A stretch of 32,246 nt of DNA from Cylindrobasidium torrendii FP15055 ss-10. Its lineage: Eukaryota > Basidiomycota > Agaricomycetes > Agaricales > Physalacriaceae. Below are positions 31,270 to 32,246 of the stretch, piece by piece. The DNA lies in assembly GCA_000934385.1 (NCBI GenBank), contig KN880693.1:1-32246 (forward strand), in the 5' to 3' direction. Numbering within the stretch: position 1 is the first letter of the stretch; every line of letters starts with the position of its first letter. The notes under the pieces were generated by a model. It was not told where the DNA came from. It worked only from the letters and a program-made list of their open reading frames with translations, and made no database searches. A program made the translations under genes and the position numbers.

Positions 31270-31336
31270 CCGGAGTGAGAGGCCGATCCTGGATCGGCTC
31301 CAGGATCGGCCTCTCACTCCGGTGGCCGAAAACGGA
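31256..31336. repeat. Perfect foldback: 38-bp arms, 5-nt loop
   Basis: Positions 31256-31293 are the exact reverse complement of 31299-31336, separated by TCGGC. Each arm contains GGCCACCGGAGTGAGAGG or its complement. The structure is too long and perfect for a transcription terminator in a fungal genome. It looks like a foldback/MITE-type element or the product of a recent palindromic event. Confidence 0.95.
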
Positions 31337-31653
31337 TGGTTACATTAAAGTACTTTCTCTTTATACAGTCCTATGTAGAGTGAGTAAAGGTTAAATAGCA
31401 CTCGGATTTCAAGAAAGATAGCAAAAAGAGTAGCAAGAAAGGTAGCAAGAAAGACTATGTACGTATGTAGCGAGAGTATTGTGAGCATTTCAGGTAAACT
31501 AAGCAAACATGATATCAGTATACCATCCCTGTCAACGTCCGCCCCAAGGGAAGGTGAGAGGGTGTAGGTTGGACCAGGTTCTGGCCTATTGTGGGTGCAG
31601 AAGCGCAGTGTCCACCGCGACTGTCCACGAGAGTGGTACATCCACCATGGCCT

Positions 31654-32239
31654 CTAAACCTCGCGCAGTTCAGCTGCTCGTACAGCGCGATTCATCACAT
31701 ACGTCCGAGCTCTTGGATTCGGGGACCACACCACCCAGACCCAATCGAGGTCGGGGTAGAAGTGCGCTACAGCGACACATATCCCCCGGGAGTCGTACGC
31801 GCGTATCGTCCAATGCTCTAATGCTCGCAGGTCGTTGGGCGGATTGGGGAAGTGAATGAACACTGGAGAGTTCATGCGATGGTCAGACCGATGGCGAGTG
31901 TTGCTGGGCTCGTCAGTTTGGATCAAGGTCCGAACCTCAAATACGCACAGTATAACCGTGAAGTCTACCTCAACGCCGACGCCGCTGTGCGTCTCCTGCA
32001 TCCGTGCGTGGACGCGTCGAATCACTTCGGCGCAGGCTACGGCTGATTCGCGCTTGTTGTTGAGGATGTAGTTTTTGGCATCCATCTTGAAAGACACTGT
32101 TCCCTTCTGCCATTTAGTCAGAAGGAAGAGTTGAGGATGATACACCACGCACCTTTTCTTGAAGCCTAGCCTTCTTGAAAAGCTGTCTGTCCCCTCTCCC
32201 ATCTCCTTCAGTAGCCTTGCGTTTTCGCTCCCGAAGCAT
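31654..32239 (-). CDS. Unrecognised protein, 5' end near window edge
   Basis: Exons are 32153-32239 and 31654-32106, joined over a 46-bp GTGCGT..CAG intron. A second likely intron (31904-31948, 45 bp, GTGCGT, CTGAC branch, CAG) is in frame and stop-free. The product is 179 aa, or 164 if that intron is removed. The N-terminus is strongly basic (MLRERKRKATEGDGRG, FKKARLQEK), suggesting a nuclear signal. Then come a KGTVSFKMDAKNYILNNKRE segment and a helix with AVACAEVIRRVHARMQE. The C-terminal part is Trp-rich (DLDWVWVVW). I recognise no family. Only seven bases precede the ATG at 32239, so the true start may lie outside the window. Confidence 0.6.
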
Positions 32240-32246
32240 TTGACCA

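Larger units (their letters stand above)
30770..31653. other. Intergenic region rich in repeats
   Basis: About 880 bp without a supported gene. From 31030 to 31170 an AT-rich stretch repeats AGAATTTAG/AAATTTAGAA-like words on both strands. From 31205 a G+C-rich block of hairpins and repeats begins, ending with the large foldback. The remaining part to 31653 shows repeated AAGAAAG(A/G)TAGCA-like words near 31410-31450. Confidence 0.6.

Noticed and set aside
1..32246. tRNA or rRNA genes and CRISPR arrays
   Set aside because: I found no tRNA B-box with a matching A-box, no rRNA-like stretch and no regularly spaced repeats. The host is a eukaryote, so CRISPR is not expected.

Overview
The window reads as nuclear DNA of a basidiomycete fungus, most likely an Agaricomycete. 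Genes are tightly packed on both strands. They carry many short introns of about 45-60 bp with GT..AG ends, frequent GTGCGT-type donors and CTGAC-like branch sites. Several proteins belong to basidiomycete-typical families (DUF6699, a Clp1-like protein, a DUF7025-AAA ATPase). All gene models below were spliced by hand from reading frames, splice consensus and remembered family conservation; none was checked by alignment or RNA evidence.

Left part (1-13 kb): a DUF7025/AAA+ ATPase (+, 926-3327); a gene-poor stretch with one doubtful small ORF; a DUF6699 protein (-); ribosomal protein eS25 (-) divergent from the glucosidase II beta subunit (+); a small proline-rich SH3 protein (+); an intronless Clp1-like candidate (+); and mitochondrial L-2-hydroxyglutarate dehydrogenase (+).

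Middle (13-21.5 kb): an unrecognised basic protein (-); the COMPASS subunit Shg1 (-, five short coding blocks hidden by introns resolve to a clear match); a 1.2 kb stretch without a convincing gene; an 11-exon cytochrome P450 (-); and, divergent from it, NOT3/NOT5 of the CCR4-NOT complex (+).

Right part (21.9-32.2 kb): mitochondrial ribosomal protein bL12m (+), riboflavin kinase (+), 3-isopropylmalate dehydratase LEU1 (+), a small probable mitochondrial protein (+), a zinc alcohol dehydrogenase (-), a PP2C-like protein that has lost its metal-binding aspartates (-, probable pseudophosphatase), a foldback repeat, and an unrecognised gene entering from the right edge (-).

The genes are mainly housekeeping functions (translation, chromatin, mRNA decay, ER glycan processing, leucine and flavin metabolism) and do not form an obvious cluster or defence/mobile system. 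Nothing here amounts to a new multi-gene system. The most unusual items are the degenerate PP2C protein, the 38-bp-arm perfect foldback at 31256-31336, the riboflavin kinase motif change, and start codons isolated on 3- and 6-nt coding exons.
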